From an uncultured Candidatus Saccharibacteria bacterium (lineage in GTDB: Bacteria > Patescibacteria > Saccharimonadia > Saccharimonadales > CAMLKC01): a DNA stretch of 5,778 bases. Under the pieces are notes generated by a model. That model worked only from the letters and a program-made list of their open reading frames with translations. It ran no database searches and had not been told where the DNA came from. The stretch is taken from NCBI GenBank assembly GCA_946480595.1, contig CAMLKC010000062.1, positions 1 to 5,778 of the forward strand, read 5' to 3'. A program made the translations under genes and the position numbers. The first letter of the stretch is position 1; each line of letters begins with the position of its first letter. Positions 1 through 4,745 of this stretch are shown here, one piece after another.

Positions 1-426
1 TGGATCTGTAGCAATGCCACCAAATTCAGCATTTAATTCTACCGGATTTGTAATGGCATTCTCGACCGTGCTGGTCGAGTTCTCCTCGGTCACCATCGTG
101 AGCTTGTCGTCCACCGTGACCATCGTGAGAGCGTGCTGGTTTGCAGCCCCCGCCTCGCTGGCGGGACGCTGGGCACCGGAACGGTCCTGCTGACGGTTGT
201 GGCCGCCGGTCCAGACGATCTGGACCTCGGCGCGCGGCCGGAGGCTCTGGATGTCGGACGCGACCTCAAGGGTCTGGAACACACGCTCCTGGTTGTAGGA
301 GTCGAGCGTTCCCCTCGCCGTCACGCCGCCTCGACCGAGGTGCATGACGGTGATGTTGGTACCCGGCGGGACCTGACGGTCCAGGCCGGTCTTCCAGTTC
401 GGGCTGCCGTAGAGCAAGACCTTCAC
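1..426 (-). CDS. DUF218/YdcF-like protein, GC-rich accessory gene, 3' end outside window
   Basis: The first 142 codons of an open frame run from a GTG at 426-424 off the window edge at base 1. The start is supported by a Shine-Dalgarno sequence GAGGTGA (437-431) four bases upstream; the other nearby GTG hits a stop after two codons. Visible features fit the DUF218 (ElyC/SanA/YdcF) family: a hydrophobic strand leading into WTGG (residues 72-75), a SEA triplet (90-92), and the motif EENSTSTVENA (114-124), resembling the family pattern E-x2-S-x-n-T-x-E-N. I see no signal peptide or membrane segment. DUF218 proteins are mostly uncharacterised; some act in cell-envelope metabolism, so no reaction is assigned. 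Codons are strongly G/C-ending up to codon 122, then switch to A/T-ending from codon 123 onward. Family assignment is moderate, since it rests on motif recognition and the rest of the protein is not visible. Confidence 0.65.
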   Translation of the reverse strand, partial: MKVLLYGSPNWKTGLDRQVPPGTNITVMHLGRGGVTARGTLDSYNQERVFQTLEVASDIQSLRPRAEVQIVWTGGHNRQQDRSGAQRPASEAGAANQHALTMVTVDDKLTMVTEENSTSTVENAITNPVELNAEFGGIATDP

Positions 427-437
427 AGGTTCACCTC
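427..437 (-). promoter_or_regulatory. Ribosome binding site deciding the GTG start of the DUF218-like gene
   Basis: The minus strand reads GAGGTGA (437-431), then ACCT, then GTG. This is good anti-16S complementarity at short spacing, and it selects a non-ATG start that would otherwise be easy to miss. Confidence 0.7.
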
Positions 438-454
438 GTTTTCAACGAACGGGA

Positions 455-472
455 GCCGCCAGTTCAGGCGGC
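455..472 (-). other. GC-rich hairpin in the leader of the DUF218-like gene
   Basis: GCCGCC and GGCGGC form a perfect 6-bp stem around a six-base loop (461-466), about 18 bases upstream of the Shine-Dalgarno sequence and close to the predicted 5' end of the transcript. No T-run follows, so it is not a typical terminator. It may stabilise the 5' end or only reflect GC-rich imported sequence. Confidence 0.45.
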
Positions 473-488
473 GGGGTTACTAAACGAC

Positions 489-515
489 TTTATAACATTT
501 ATGCTAAAAAGTCAA
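489..515 (-). promoter_or_regulatory. Candidate sigma70-type promoter for the DUF218-like gene
   Basis: On the minus strand a -35-like TTGACT (515-510) is followed after 15 bases by TATAAA (494-489), preceded by TG in the extended -10 position (TGTTATAAA). Predicted transcription start is near 482, giving a leader of about 55 bases. The spacer is shorter than the ideal 17, which the extended -10 may offset. It sits 25 bases after the topA stop, and I see no terminator between, so topA read-through could also transcribe the gene. Confidence 0.5.
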
Positions 516-539
516 TAGCGAGGTGTTCGAAGAGTAAGG

Positions 540-2834
540 CTACGAGGCTTTGCGGCGAATGACGCGGCGTGCTTTTTTAGCCGGCGCTTTCTCTAGCAGC
601 TCTTTGGCTTGCTCGTGGGTAATGTCTTTTGGTTCAGTTCCCTTAGGAATCTTGGCGTTCTTTTTGCCATCGGTGATATACGGGCCGTAGCGGCCATTTA
701 GCACCTTGATACCATCGCCAAAGTCAGCGATGTTTTTCTCGGCTTCGCTCTTTAGCTTCTCTTCGTAGAGTTTTTGCGCTTCTTCCAGAGTGATGCTCAT
801 CGGGTCGTGCGGTTTGATGCTGACGAACAGTTTGTCGACAACGATATACGGTCCGAAGCGGCCGATGTTGGCCTTGATCTCTTTGCCATCTTTAGTCGTG
901 CCGACGGTTCGTGGCAGTTTGAACATTTCGAGTGCCTGTTCGAGGGTGACAGTCTCTATCTTTGCTCCGGCTGGTAGTGGCGCGAAGACAGGCTTCGGGT
1001 CGTCGGACTGTTCACCCTTTTGCAGCATAGGGCCAAAACGGCCGAAGCGGGCAAAGATCGGCAGGCCGGTCTTGGGGTCGTCGCCAACGTGACGGGTCTG
1101 GGTAGCTTCGGCGCGTGAAACGCCAGCGCTTTCCTCGACCATCTTGTGGAACGGCGTGTAGAATGCCTTCAGCACCTCTACGCGGTCTTTTTCGCCGATT
1201 GCGATGGTGTCTAGTTGGGTTTCAACAGCTTTGGTGAAGTCGTAGTCCATGACGCGTGAGAAATGCTTGACCAAAAAGTCGGTCACCACCTTGCCTGTAT
1301 CTGTCGGAAAGAGTTTGCCCGTATCTTTGCCGTACTGGATTTTCTCAGCAACCTGGGTAATGTCGCCATCTTTCAGGGCGAGCTTCTGGATTTCACGCTC
1401 CTGCCCTTCCAGGTCACCGCGTTCCACGTAGCCGCGGGTCTGGATGGTGTTGATGGTGCTGGCGTAGGTGCTCGGACGGCCGATACCCATTTCTTCGAGT
1501 TTTTTGACTAAGGACGCCTCGGTGTAGCGGGCAGGACCGCGAGAGAGGCTTTCGATTGCTTCGGCGGCTTTTAGCGTTAGCTTGTCGTCCTTCTTCACCT
1601 CTGGCAGAAGCACATCGTCGCCGCTGCGGCCGTAGACTTTAAGGAAGCCGTCAAATATGACGATCTCGCCCTTGGCTTCCATGATTTCATCGGTGTTGTC
1701 GGCAGCTACCGTAATGGTTGTTTTCTCAAGTGCAGCAGGTGCCATTTGGGTCGAGAGCGTGCGGCGCCAAATAAGGTTGTAGAGTTTTTGCTGCTGCGCG
1801 TCGGCGCCGGCCATGCTTTTGGTGACGTCGGTCGGGCGGATGGCCTCGTGGGCCTCCTGCGCGTTGGCAGACTTGCTTTTGAAAGTACGGAACTGGTGGT
1901 ATTGTTCCCCGTACGAACTCTTAATAAAGCTGGTCATGGCGCCGAGTGCTTGGGTAGACAGGTTGACCGAGTCAGTACGCATATATGTAATAAGACCGGC
2001 TTCGTACAGGCGCTGCGCCAGGCTCATGGTGTTACGTGGGCTGAAACCGAGCTTGCTCGAGGCTTCTTGCTGGAGCGTACTGGTCGTAAACGGCGCGCTG
2101 GGGTTGCGGGTGCCGGGCTTTTTGGCGATGTCGGCGACGGAAAAGTTACTAGTGGCGAATTTTTCCAAAACAGCGCGGACGTCGTCGATGGTTTGGAACT
2201 TTTTGTTGCTGGTGGCGGGCAGTGCTGTTCCGTCTTCGAGAATAAACTCTGCGGTCAGCTTGAAGGTCGATTCGGCTTCGTGCGCGTCGATTTCAGCCTC
2301 ACGCTCGACAATCAGGCGAACAGCAACGGATTGCACGCGGCCGGCTGAAAGCTGTGGGCGGACCTTGCGCCAAAGTACCGGCGAAAGCTCGAAGCCTACC
2401 AGGTAGTCGAGTGACTGGCGGGCCTGCTGCGCCTCAACAAGGGGCATATTAATAGTACGCGGGTTTTTTACTGCTGCGTCGAGCGCGTTCTTGGTGATTT
2501 CGTGAAAGACGATACGATGCGTGGTTTTAGGGTCTAGTTTTAGAACCTCGGCAAGATGCCAGGCGATCGCCTCCCCTTCGCGGTCTTCATCGCTTGCCAG
2601 CCAGACGGTATCGGCAGCCTTAACTTCTTTTTTAAGTTCGGCGATAACTTTCTTCTTGTCGGCAGCTACCTCAAAGCGCGGCGCAAAGTTATTTGCTACG
2701 TCGATGCTACCGTTCTTAGACGGCAGGCCGCGAATGTGACCAATACTGCTTTTAACAACAAAATCACGACCGAGGTATTTCTCGATTGTTTTTGCCTTGG
2801 CTGGTGACTCGACGATAACTAGGTTTTTGCTCAT
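540..2834 (-). CDS. topA: DNA topoisomerase I (type IA, omega protein)
   Basis: TopA relaxes negative supercoils by transient single-strand cleavage through a tyrosine-DNA bond. The 764-residue protein has an N-terminal TOPRIM domain (about 1-115) with catalytic Glu9 in VIVESPAKAKT and the acidic triad D82/D84/E86 in SDEDREGEA. SAGRVQSVA lies at 163-171. The active-site Tyr284 is in LITYMRTDS, and GIGRPSTYA (450-458) is also typical of the family. The C terminus has repeats without zinc-ribbon cysteines: GRFGP at 598-602, GRFGPY at 658-663 and GRYGPY at 714-719, ending in a Lys/Arg-rich tail. The E. coli enzyme is longer (865 aa) because it has zinc ribbons; the shorter form is common in other phyla. 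The ATG at 2834 is the natural start (MSKNLVIVESP) although no strong Shine-Dalgarno sequence precedes it. The gene has its own promoter and is flanked by GC-rich accessory genes on both sides. Confidence 0.97.
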   Translation of the reverse strand: MSKNLVIVESPAKAKTIEKYLGRDFVVKSSIGHIRGLPSKNGSIDVANNFAPRFEVAADKKKVIAELKKEVKAADTVWLASDEDREGEAIAWHLAEVLKLDPKTTHRIVFHEITKNALDAAVKNPRTINMPLVEAQQARQSLDYLVGFELSPVLWRKVRPQLSAGRVQSVAVRLIVEREAEIDAHEAESTFKLTAEFILEDGTALPATSNKKFQTIDDVRAVLEKFATSNFSVADIAKKPGTRNPSAPFTTSTLQQEASSKLGFSPRNTMSLAQRLYEAGLITYMRTDSVNLSTQALGAMTSFIKSSYGEQYHQFRTFKSKSANAQEAHEAIRPTDVTKSMAGADAQQQKLYNLIWRRTLSTQMAPAALEKTTITVAADNTDEIMEAKGEIVIFDGFLKVYGRSGDDVLLPEVKKDDKLTLKAAEAIESLSRGPARYTEASLVKKLEEMGIGRPSTYASTINTIQTRGYVERGDLEGQEREIQKLALKDGDITQVAEKIQYGKDTGKLFPTDTGKVVTDFLVKHFSRVMDYDFTKAVETQLDTIAIGEKDRVEVLKAFYTPFHKMVEESAGVSRAEATQTRHVGDDPKTGLPIFARFGRFGPMLQKGEQSDDPKPVFAPLPAGAKIETVTLEQALEMFKLPRTVGTTKDGKEIKANIGRFGPYIVVDKLFVSIKPHDPMSITLEEAQKLYEEKLKSEAEKNIADFGDGIKVLNGRYGPYITDGKKNAKIPKGTEPKDITHEQAKELLEKAPAKKARRVIRRKAS

Positions 2835-2863
2835 ATATAATACTTCGGCCGCTAAATGATTAC

Positions 2864-2880
2864 GCTTTAGTTAGTAAAGC
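2864..2880 (-). other. Perfect hairpin in the topA leader
   Basis: GCTTTA (2864-2869) and TAAAGC (2875-2880) form a 6-bp inverted repeat with a 5-base loop, directly next to the palindrome CACTAGTG (2880-2887). With the predicted topA transcription start near 2885, this hairpin would lie within the first bases of the mRNA. It could protect the 5' end or mark a regulator site; no specific regulator is recognisable. Confidence 0.35.
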
Positions 2881-2891
2881 ACTAGTGACCC

Positions 2892-2920
2892 ATAGTATGC
2901 AACATTAGCCGTTTTGTAAA
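2892..2920 (-). promoter_or_regulatory. Candidate topA promoter
   Basis: The minus strand carries TTTACA (2920-2915), exactly 17 bases, then TACTAT (2897-2892). The -35 matches 5 of 6 consensus bases and the -10 matches 4 of 6. It lies just after the terminator of the upstream 70-aa gene, so topA appears to be an independent transcription unit with a leader of about 50 bases. Confidence 0.6.
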
Positions 2921-2924
2921 TACC

Positions 2925-2962
2925 AAAAAAAGAACGCCGCCCGGTTTTTTAGGCCGGGCGGC
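2925..2962 (-). terminator. Intrinsic terminator of the 70-aa GC-rich gene
   Basis: On the minus strand GCCGCCCGG (2962-2954) pairs perfectly with CCGGGCGGC (2944-2936), a 9-bp all-GC stem with a 9-base loop. It is followed by GTTC and seven T residues (2931-2925). The T-run is only on the minus side, so it ends minus-strand transcription between the small gene and topA. It lies about 37 bases after the small gene's stop codon. Confidence 0.9.
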
Positions 2963-2999
2963 CTTCGTGGACGGTGGTGGGCTGTCGGGGCAGATGACC

Positions 3000-3212
3000 T
3001 CACGCGACGGCGAGGTGGATGCCGCCGAAGCGGTTGATGCACCCGAGCGCCCGATCACCTCCCAGCAGCGGGACGGCTCGCATGGCCGTCTGCCAGTTGG
3101 CGTAGGTTGCCGTGTGGGTGCGGCACTTCTCGCAGTGCTGCCAGAAGGTGCTGATGAGGGATCTGCGTCGCTGCTGCTTGCGCGGTCCCCGCTTTTTGGT
3201 CGACCTGGCCAC
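3000..3212 (-). CDS. Small basic CxxC protein of unknown function (70 aa), GC-rich
   Basis: A 70-codon frame begins with GTG (3212-3210) behind a near-ideal Shine-Dalgarno sequence AGGAGG (3224-3219, spacing six) and ends with TGA. The frame could extend to a TTG at 3266, but no ribosome binding site supports that. The N terminus is very basic (KKRGPRKQQRRRS, residues 6-18), followed by HCEKC (26-30) with H33, and further C58 and H66. These could bind a metal or nucleic acid, but this is only suggestive. I do not recognise the family. Of its 70 codons, 61 end in G or C, unlike the neighbouring dprA and topA. A promoter, ribosome binding site and dedicated terminator frame it as a self-contained unit, which argues for a real gene despite its size. 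Confidence 0.65.
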   Translation of the reverse strand: MARSTKKRGPRKQQRRRSLISTFWQHCEKCRTHTATYANWQTAMRAVPLLGGDRALGCINRFGGIHLAVA

Positions 3213-3218
3213 GGTGGG

Positions 3219-3224
3219 CCTCCT
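3219..3224 (-). promoter_or_regulatory. Strong Shine-Dalgarno site of the 70-aa gene
   Basis: AGGAGG on the minus strand, six bases before the GTG at 3212. It is the strongest ribosome binding site among the minus-strand genes of the window and fixes the start of the small gene. Confidence 0.75.
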
Positions 3225-3275
3225 GTTCCACGGATGAATTTCGGAATGGCTGGTGTCACTCAACAAAACGTAATA

Positions 3276-3306
3276 TTATTATTTACTTGTTTGTCTGTAA
3301 TGTCAA
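3276..3306 (-). promoter_or_regulatory. Candidate promoter of the 70-aa gene, overlapping the dprA stop
   Basis: A perfect consensus -35 TTGACA (3306-3301) includes the TGA stop codon of dprA (3305-3303). Downstream, an AT-rich run offers -10 matches: AATAAT (3283-3278) after 17 bases or TAATAA (3281-3276) after 19. A start near 3269 would give a leader of about 56 bases. No terminator is visible between dprA and the small gene, so read-through is also possible. Confidence 0.55.
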
Positions 3307-4160
3307 GATATAGTCCACTGGTTGGCGCCGAGGCCGCGGAGCGCTCCGTTGATCTCCATCATTGTCATGGTCTGACTAAAGTCACTCGGACTGGCACCGG
3401 CAAGTTGTTGGAGCTGGTCGCCGTCGCGGATGCCAGCCTGTAGTAACTCGATAATTTTACTTTCCAGCGGTGTTGCACCTAGCGGAAGCATGGTTTGAGC
3501 CGAGAGCAGCTCGGGCGCAATGATTTCCAATATGTCTTCCACGCAGGTGGCGGGGTGCGCCCCCTGTTTTAACAGTGAGTTGCATCCGGCTGAGAGCGGG
3601 CTGGTAATGTTGCCCGGGACGGCGAAAACTTCCTTGCCCTGCTCTAGCGCATGCGCGGCGGTCGACAGCGTGCCACTGCGGGCGGCGGCTTCAATAATAA
3701 TAACGGCGTCGGACAAGCCGCTCACGATGCGGTTGCGCGCCAAAAACTGGTAGGTTCGTGCAGCTGTCGGCGGTTCGTATTCGCTGAGGATCGCCCCGCC
3801 ATTCTCGGTAATTTCTTTTGCGAGTGATTCGTGGGTGCGCGGATAAATTGAATCGACGCTGTTGGCTAATACGGCAAGCGTGGTGCCGCCGGCTTCTAGG
3901 GCGCCGCGGTGCGCGACAGCGTCTATGCCGAGCGCAAGGCCACTGACGACAATCACGCCTTTTGCGGCAAGTTCATAGGCCAGTTTGTGGGCGACCTCTT
4001 TGCCGTACGGCGTGGGTTTTCGCGTCCCTATAATGGCGACCGTAGGGACTCTTTTTGCCGGTAATGTGCCCGTAAAAAAGATGGTTTTGGGAGCCGCTGG
4101 AATTACCCCTAATAGGTGTAGGTACTTATGCTTTTCAGGGGTGACTCTATTGATTTTCAT
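3303..4160 (-). CDS. dprA: DNA-processing protein DprA (Smf), natural transformation
   Basis: DprA binds incoming single-stranded DNA in the cytoplasm and loads RecA on it during natural transformation. The 285-residue protein has the family's Rossmann-like core: AIIGTRKPTPYG (42-53), VVSGLALGIDAVAH (71-84), FLARNRIVSGLSD (139-151), ARSGTLSTAAHA (160-171), the FAVPGN segment (179-184) and NSLLKQGA (194-201). The C-terminal part from about residue 229 (TPLESKIIELL onward) resembles the small winged-helix domain found in many DprA proteins. It lacks the N-terminal SAM-like extension of longer homologues. The ATG at 4160 has no clear Shine-Dalgarno sequence, and no alternative start lies before the upstream in-frame stop. 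The upstream side faces a divergent non-coding RNA promoter. DprA, with a competence pilus and ComEC, is widely kept in Patescibacteria. Confidence 0.96.
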   Translation of the reverse strand: MKINRVTPEKHKYLHLLGVIPAAPKTIFFTGTLPAKRVPTVAIIGTRKPTPYGKEVAHKLAYELAAKGVIVVSGLALGIDAVAHRGALEAGGTTLAVLANSVDSIYPRTHESLAKEITENGGAILSEYEPPTAARTYQFLARNRIVSGLSDAVIIIEAAARSGTLSTAAHALEQGKEVFAVPGNITSPLSAGCNSLLKQGAHPATCVEDILEIIAPELLSAQTMLPLGATPLESKIIELLQAGIRDGDQLQQLAGASPSDFSQTMTMMEINGALRGLGANQWTIS

Positions 4161-4180
4161 TCGAAATGTTTCAAGAAGTA

Positions 4181-4195
4181 TTGACTTTATGTCAA
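4181..4195. promoter_or_regulatory. Inverted repeat TTGAC-n5-GTCAA, possible operator
   Basis: TTGAC (4181-4185) and GTCAA (4191-4195) form a perfect inverted repeat with a 5-base centre. It covers the -35 of RNA 1 and the proposed -10 of dprA. The size and symmetry fit a dimeric repressor site, but -35-like sequences on both strands alone could produce this symmetry. Confidence 0.3.
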
Positions 4196-4209
4196 ATTCG
4201 TGCTACTAT
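4181..4209 (+). promoter_or_regulatory. Strong plus-strand promoter of RNA 1
   Basis: TTGACT (4181-4186), a 17-base spacer, and TACTAT (4204-4209) preceded by TG in the extended -10 position (TGCTACTAT). This is among the best promoters in the window, points away from dprA, and has no protein gene downstream. Predicted start is near 4216. Confidence 0.7.
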
Positions 4210-4212
4210 CAA
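4184..4212 (-). promoter_or_regulatory. Candidate dprA promoter, overlapping the RNA 1 promoter
   Basis: On the minus strand TTGATA (4212-4207) is followed after 17 bases by TAAAGT (4189-4184). Each hexamer is only a partial match to consensus. A start near 4177 would give a leader of about 17 bases without a Shine-Dalgarno sequence. Its -35 covers the -10 of the plus-strand RNA 1 promoter and its -10 covers that promoter's -35, so the two would compete. Confidence 0.4.
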
Positions 4213-4215
4213 ACA

Positions 4216-4463
4216 CGATTGGTTGAGTTCTGCGAGTTCAACCAAACGTACCTTATACCCCCTATTCTAACTTATGTTAGGTTGTGCGCAATGCGTTATA
4301 AAGTATTCTACCCTCCACTTTTTAACTCAAAAACATTGCGTGCATACTAATCCCTTTAACCGGCGGACCTCCGATTGTGTGAGGTGGGTCACGCTTTACC
4401 CCCAGGGGTGCGTTAAAGGGTTAAATGGCGCCAGGTGATGCCCACCCTTACCTGGCGCTTTTT
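4216..4463 (+). ncRNA. Candidate structured non-coding RNA 1 (about 248 nt), unidentified
   Basis: The interval runs from the predicted start of a strong promoter to the T-run of a strong intrinsic terminator, on the strand opposite all protein genes. Helices in order: a 12-bp hairpin 4219-4230/4234-4245 (two G-U pairs); a 5-bp hairpin 4267-4271/4276-4280; a long-range 11-bp helix 4283-4293/4334-4344 (two G-U); a 9-bp helix 4352-4360/4412-4420 enclosing smaller hairpins such as 4364-4367/4370-4373; and the terminator stem. The longest reading frame (54 codons from 4274) has no Shine-Dalgarno sequence and ends within the terminator. I find no GAGGAAAGTC-type RNase P core, no tmRNA acceptor or T-loop end, no SRP GGAAG-type loop and no rod-like 6S fold. 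Family and role are unknown. An annotated Patescibacteria RNA that I fail to recognise is possible. Confidence 0.6.
4428..4463 (+). terminator. Intrinsic terminator of RNA 1
   Basis: GCGCCAGGT (4428-4436) pairs perfectly with ACCTGGCGC (4450-4458) across a 13-base loop, followed directly by TTTTT (4459-4463). The minus-strand side lacks a T-run next to the stem, so termination is oriented on the plus strand. Confidence 0.9.
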
Positions 4464-4484
4464 AAGTCCCAAAAAATAGGTATT

Positions 4485-4521
4485 TTTAACAGATGTGAAA
4501 TATCTCACTTGATCTGTTAAA
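4485..4521. repeat. Perfect 10-bp inverted repeat upstream of RNA 2
   Basis: TTTAACAGAT (4485-4494) and ATCTGTTAAA (4512-4521) are perfect inverted copies; inside them GTGA (4495-4498) and TCAC (4505-4508) can extend the pairing around a 3-base bulge. The right arm overlaps the proposed -35 of RNA 2 (4509-4514). No adjacent GC stem plus T-run makes it a classical terminator. It could be an operator, or a weak AT-rich hairpin. Confidence 0.5.
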
Positions 4522-4537
4522 TTGGACATGATATAAC
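4509..4537 (+). promoter_or_regulatory. Candidate plus-strand promoter of RNA 2
   Basis: TTGATC (4509-4514), a 17-base spacer, and TATAAC (4532-4537) preceded by TG in the extended -10 position (TGATATAAC). The -10 matches 5 of 6 bases and the -35 matches 4 of 6. Predicted start is near 4544. Confidence 0.5.
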
Positions 4538-4543
4538 CAACTA

Positions 4544-4745
4544 AGGTAATTCCGGCAGACAAGGAGGCGTGAAAAGGTATGGCCATCGAACGCTTTTATG
4601 CGTTTGATTCCGGAAATATCGCTGGCAATCGCCGGCGTAGGACGCCTTAGCCTCGTTGAGCCGAGAATCCAACCAAAATATCCGCCCTTGAGCATTTTAC
4701 GGTAGTGTACCGATAGAAGTGCTCGGGCGGATTTTGGGTCTTTAA
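4544..4745 (+). ncRNA. Candidate structured RNA 2 (about 200 nt), unidentified
   Basis: Downstream of a promoter-like sequence lie several helices: a possible closing pair CTAAGG (4541-4546)/CCTTAG (4645-4650); TTCCGG (4550-4555)/CCGGAA (4610-4615); a 9-bp hairpin 4585-4593/4600-4608 with one G-U; a 7-bp hairpin 4620-4626/4631-4637 with an AATC loop; and the large hairpin 4680-4732. The closing pair begins a few bases before the predicted start, so the 5' end is approximate. An AAGGAGG (4561-4567) precedes an ATG at 4579 that opens only 23 codons (MAIERFYAFD..., stop 4648-4650) at a loose spacing of 11, so a short leader peptide is possible but not convincing. The 3' end converges on the pth stop. 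No known RNA family was recognised, and the minus strand cannot be excluded as the transcribed one. Confidence 0.4.
4673..4737. terminator. Large hairpin between RNA 2 and pth, possibly a bidirectional terminator
   Basis: ATCCGCCC (4680-4687) pairs with GGGCGGAT (4725-4732), continued inside by GAGCA (4690-4694)/TGCTC (4720-4724) past a two-base bulge, and capped by CGGTA-gtg-TACCG (4700-4712). CCAAA (4673-4677)/TTTGG (4733-4737) can extend the base. Short T-runs follow on both strands (ATTTTGG), weaker than in the other terminators. The position, five bases after the pth stop and at the end of RNA 2, suits termination of both convergent units. Confidence 0.55.

Noticed and set aside
133..483. 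Plus-strand frame of 116 codons
   Set aside because: It is antisense to the DUF218-like frame, which has a good ribosome binding site and family motifs; long antisense frames are expected in GC-rich DNA.
1746..2406. Two overlapping plus-strand frames of about 200 codons opposite topA
   Set aside because: They lie fully antisense to a well-supported topA, lack ribosome binding sites and recognisable motifs, and are shadows of its codon pattern.
2882..3443. Long frames on both strands over the GC-rich segment (125 codons minus, 158 codons plus)
   Set aside because: They run through the terminator or into dprA and have no supporting start signals, whereas the 70-aa frame has a strong Shine-Dalgarno sequence and a terminator after its stop.
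4274..4438. 54-codon plus-strand frame inside RNA 1
   Set aside because: No Shine-Dalgarno sequence, composition unlike a protein gene, and its stop lies in the terminator stem.
4216..4745. tmRNA, RNase P RNA, SRP RNA, 6S RNA or a tRNA in the pth-dprA gap
   Set aside because: I looked for the tRNA-like ends and tag frame, the GAGGAAAGTC core, the GGAAG-type SRP loop, a rod-like 6S fold and a cloverleaf, and found none convincing on either strand.
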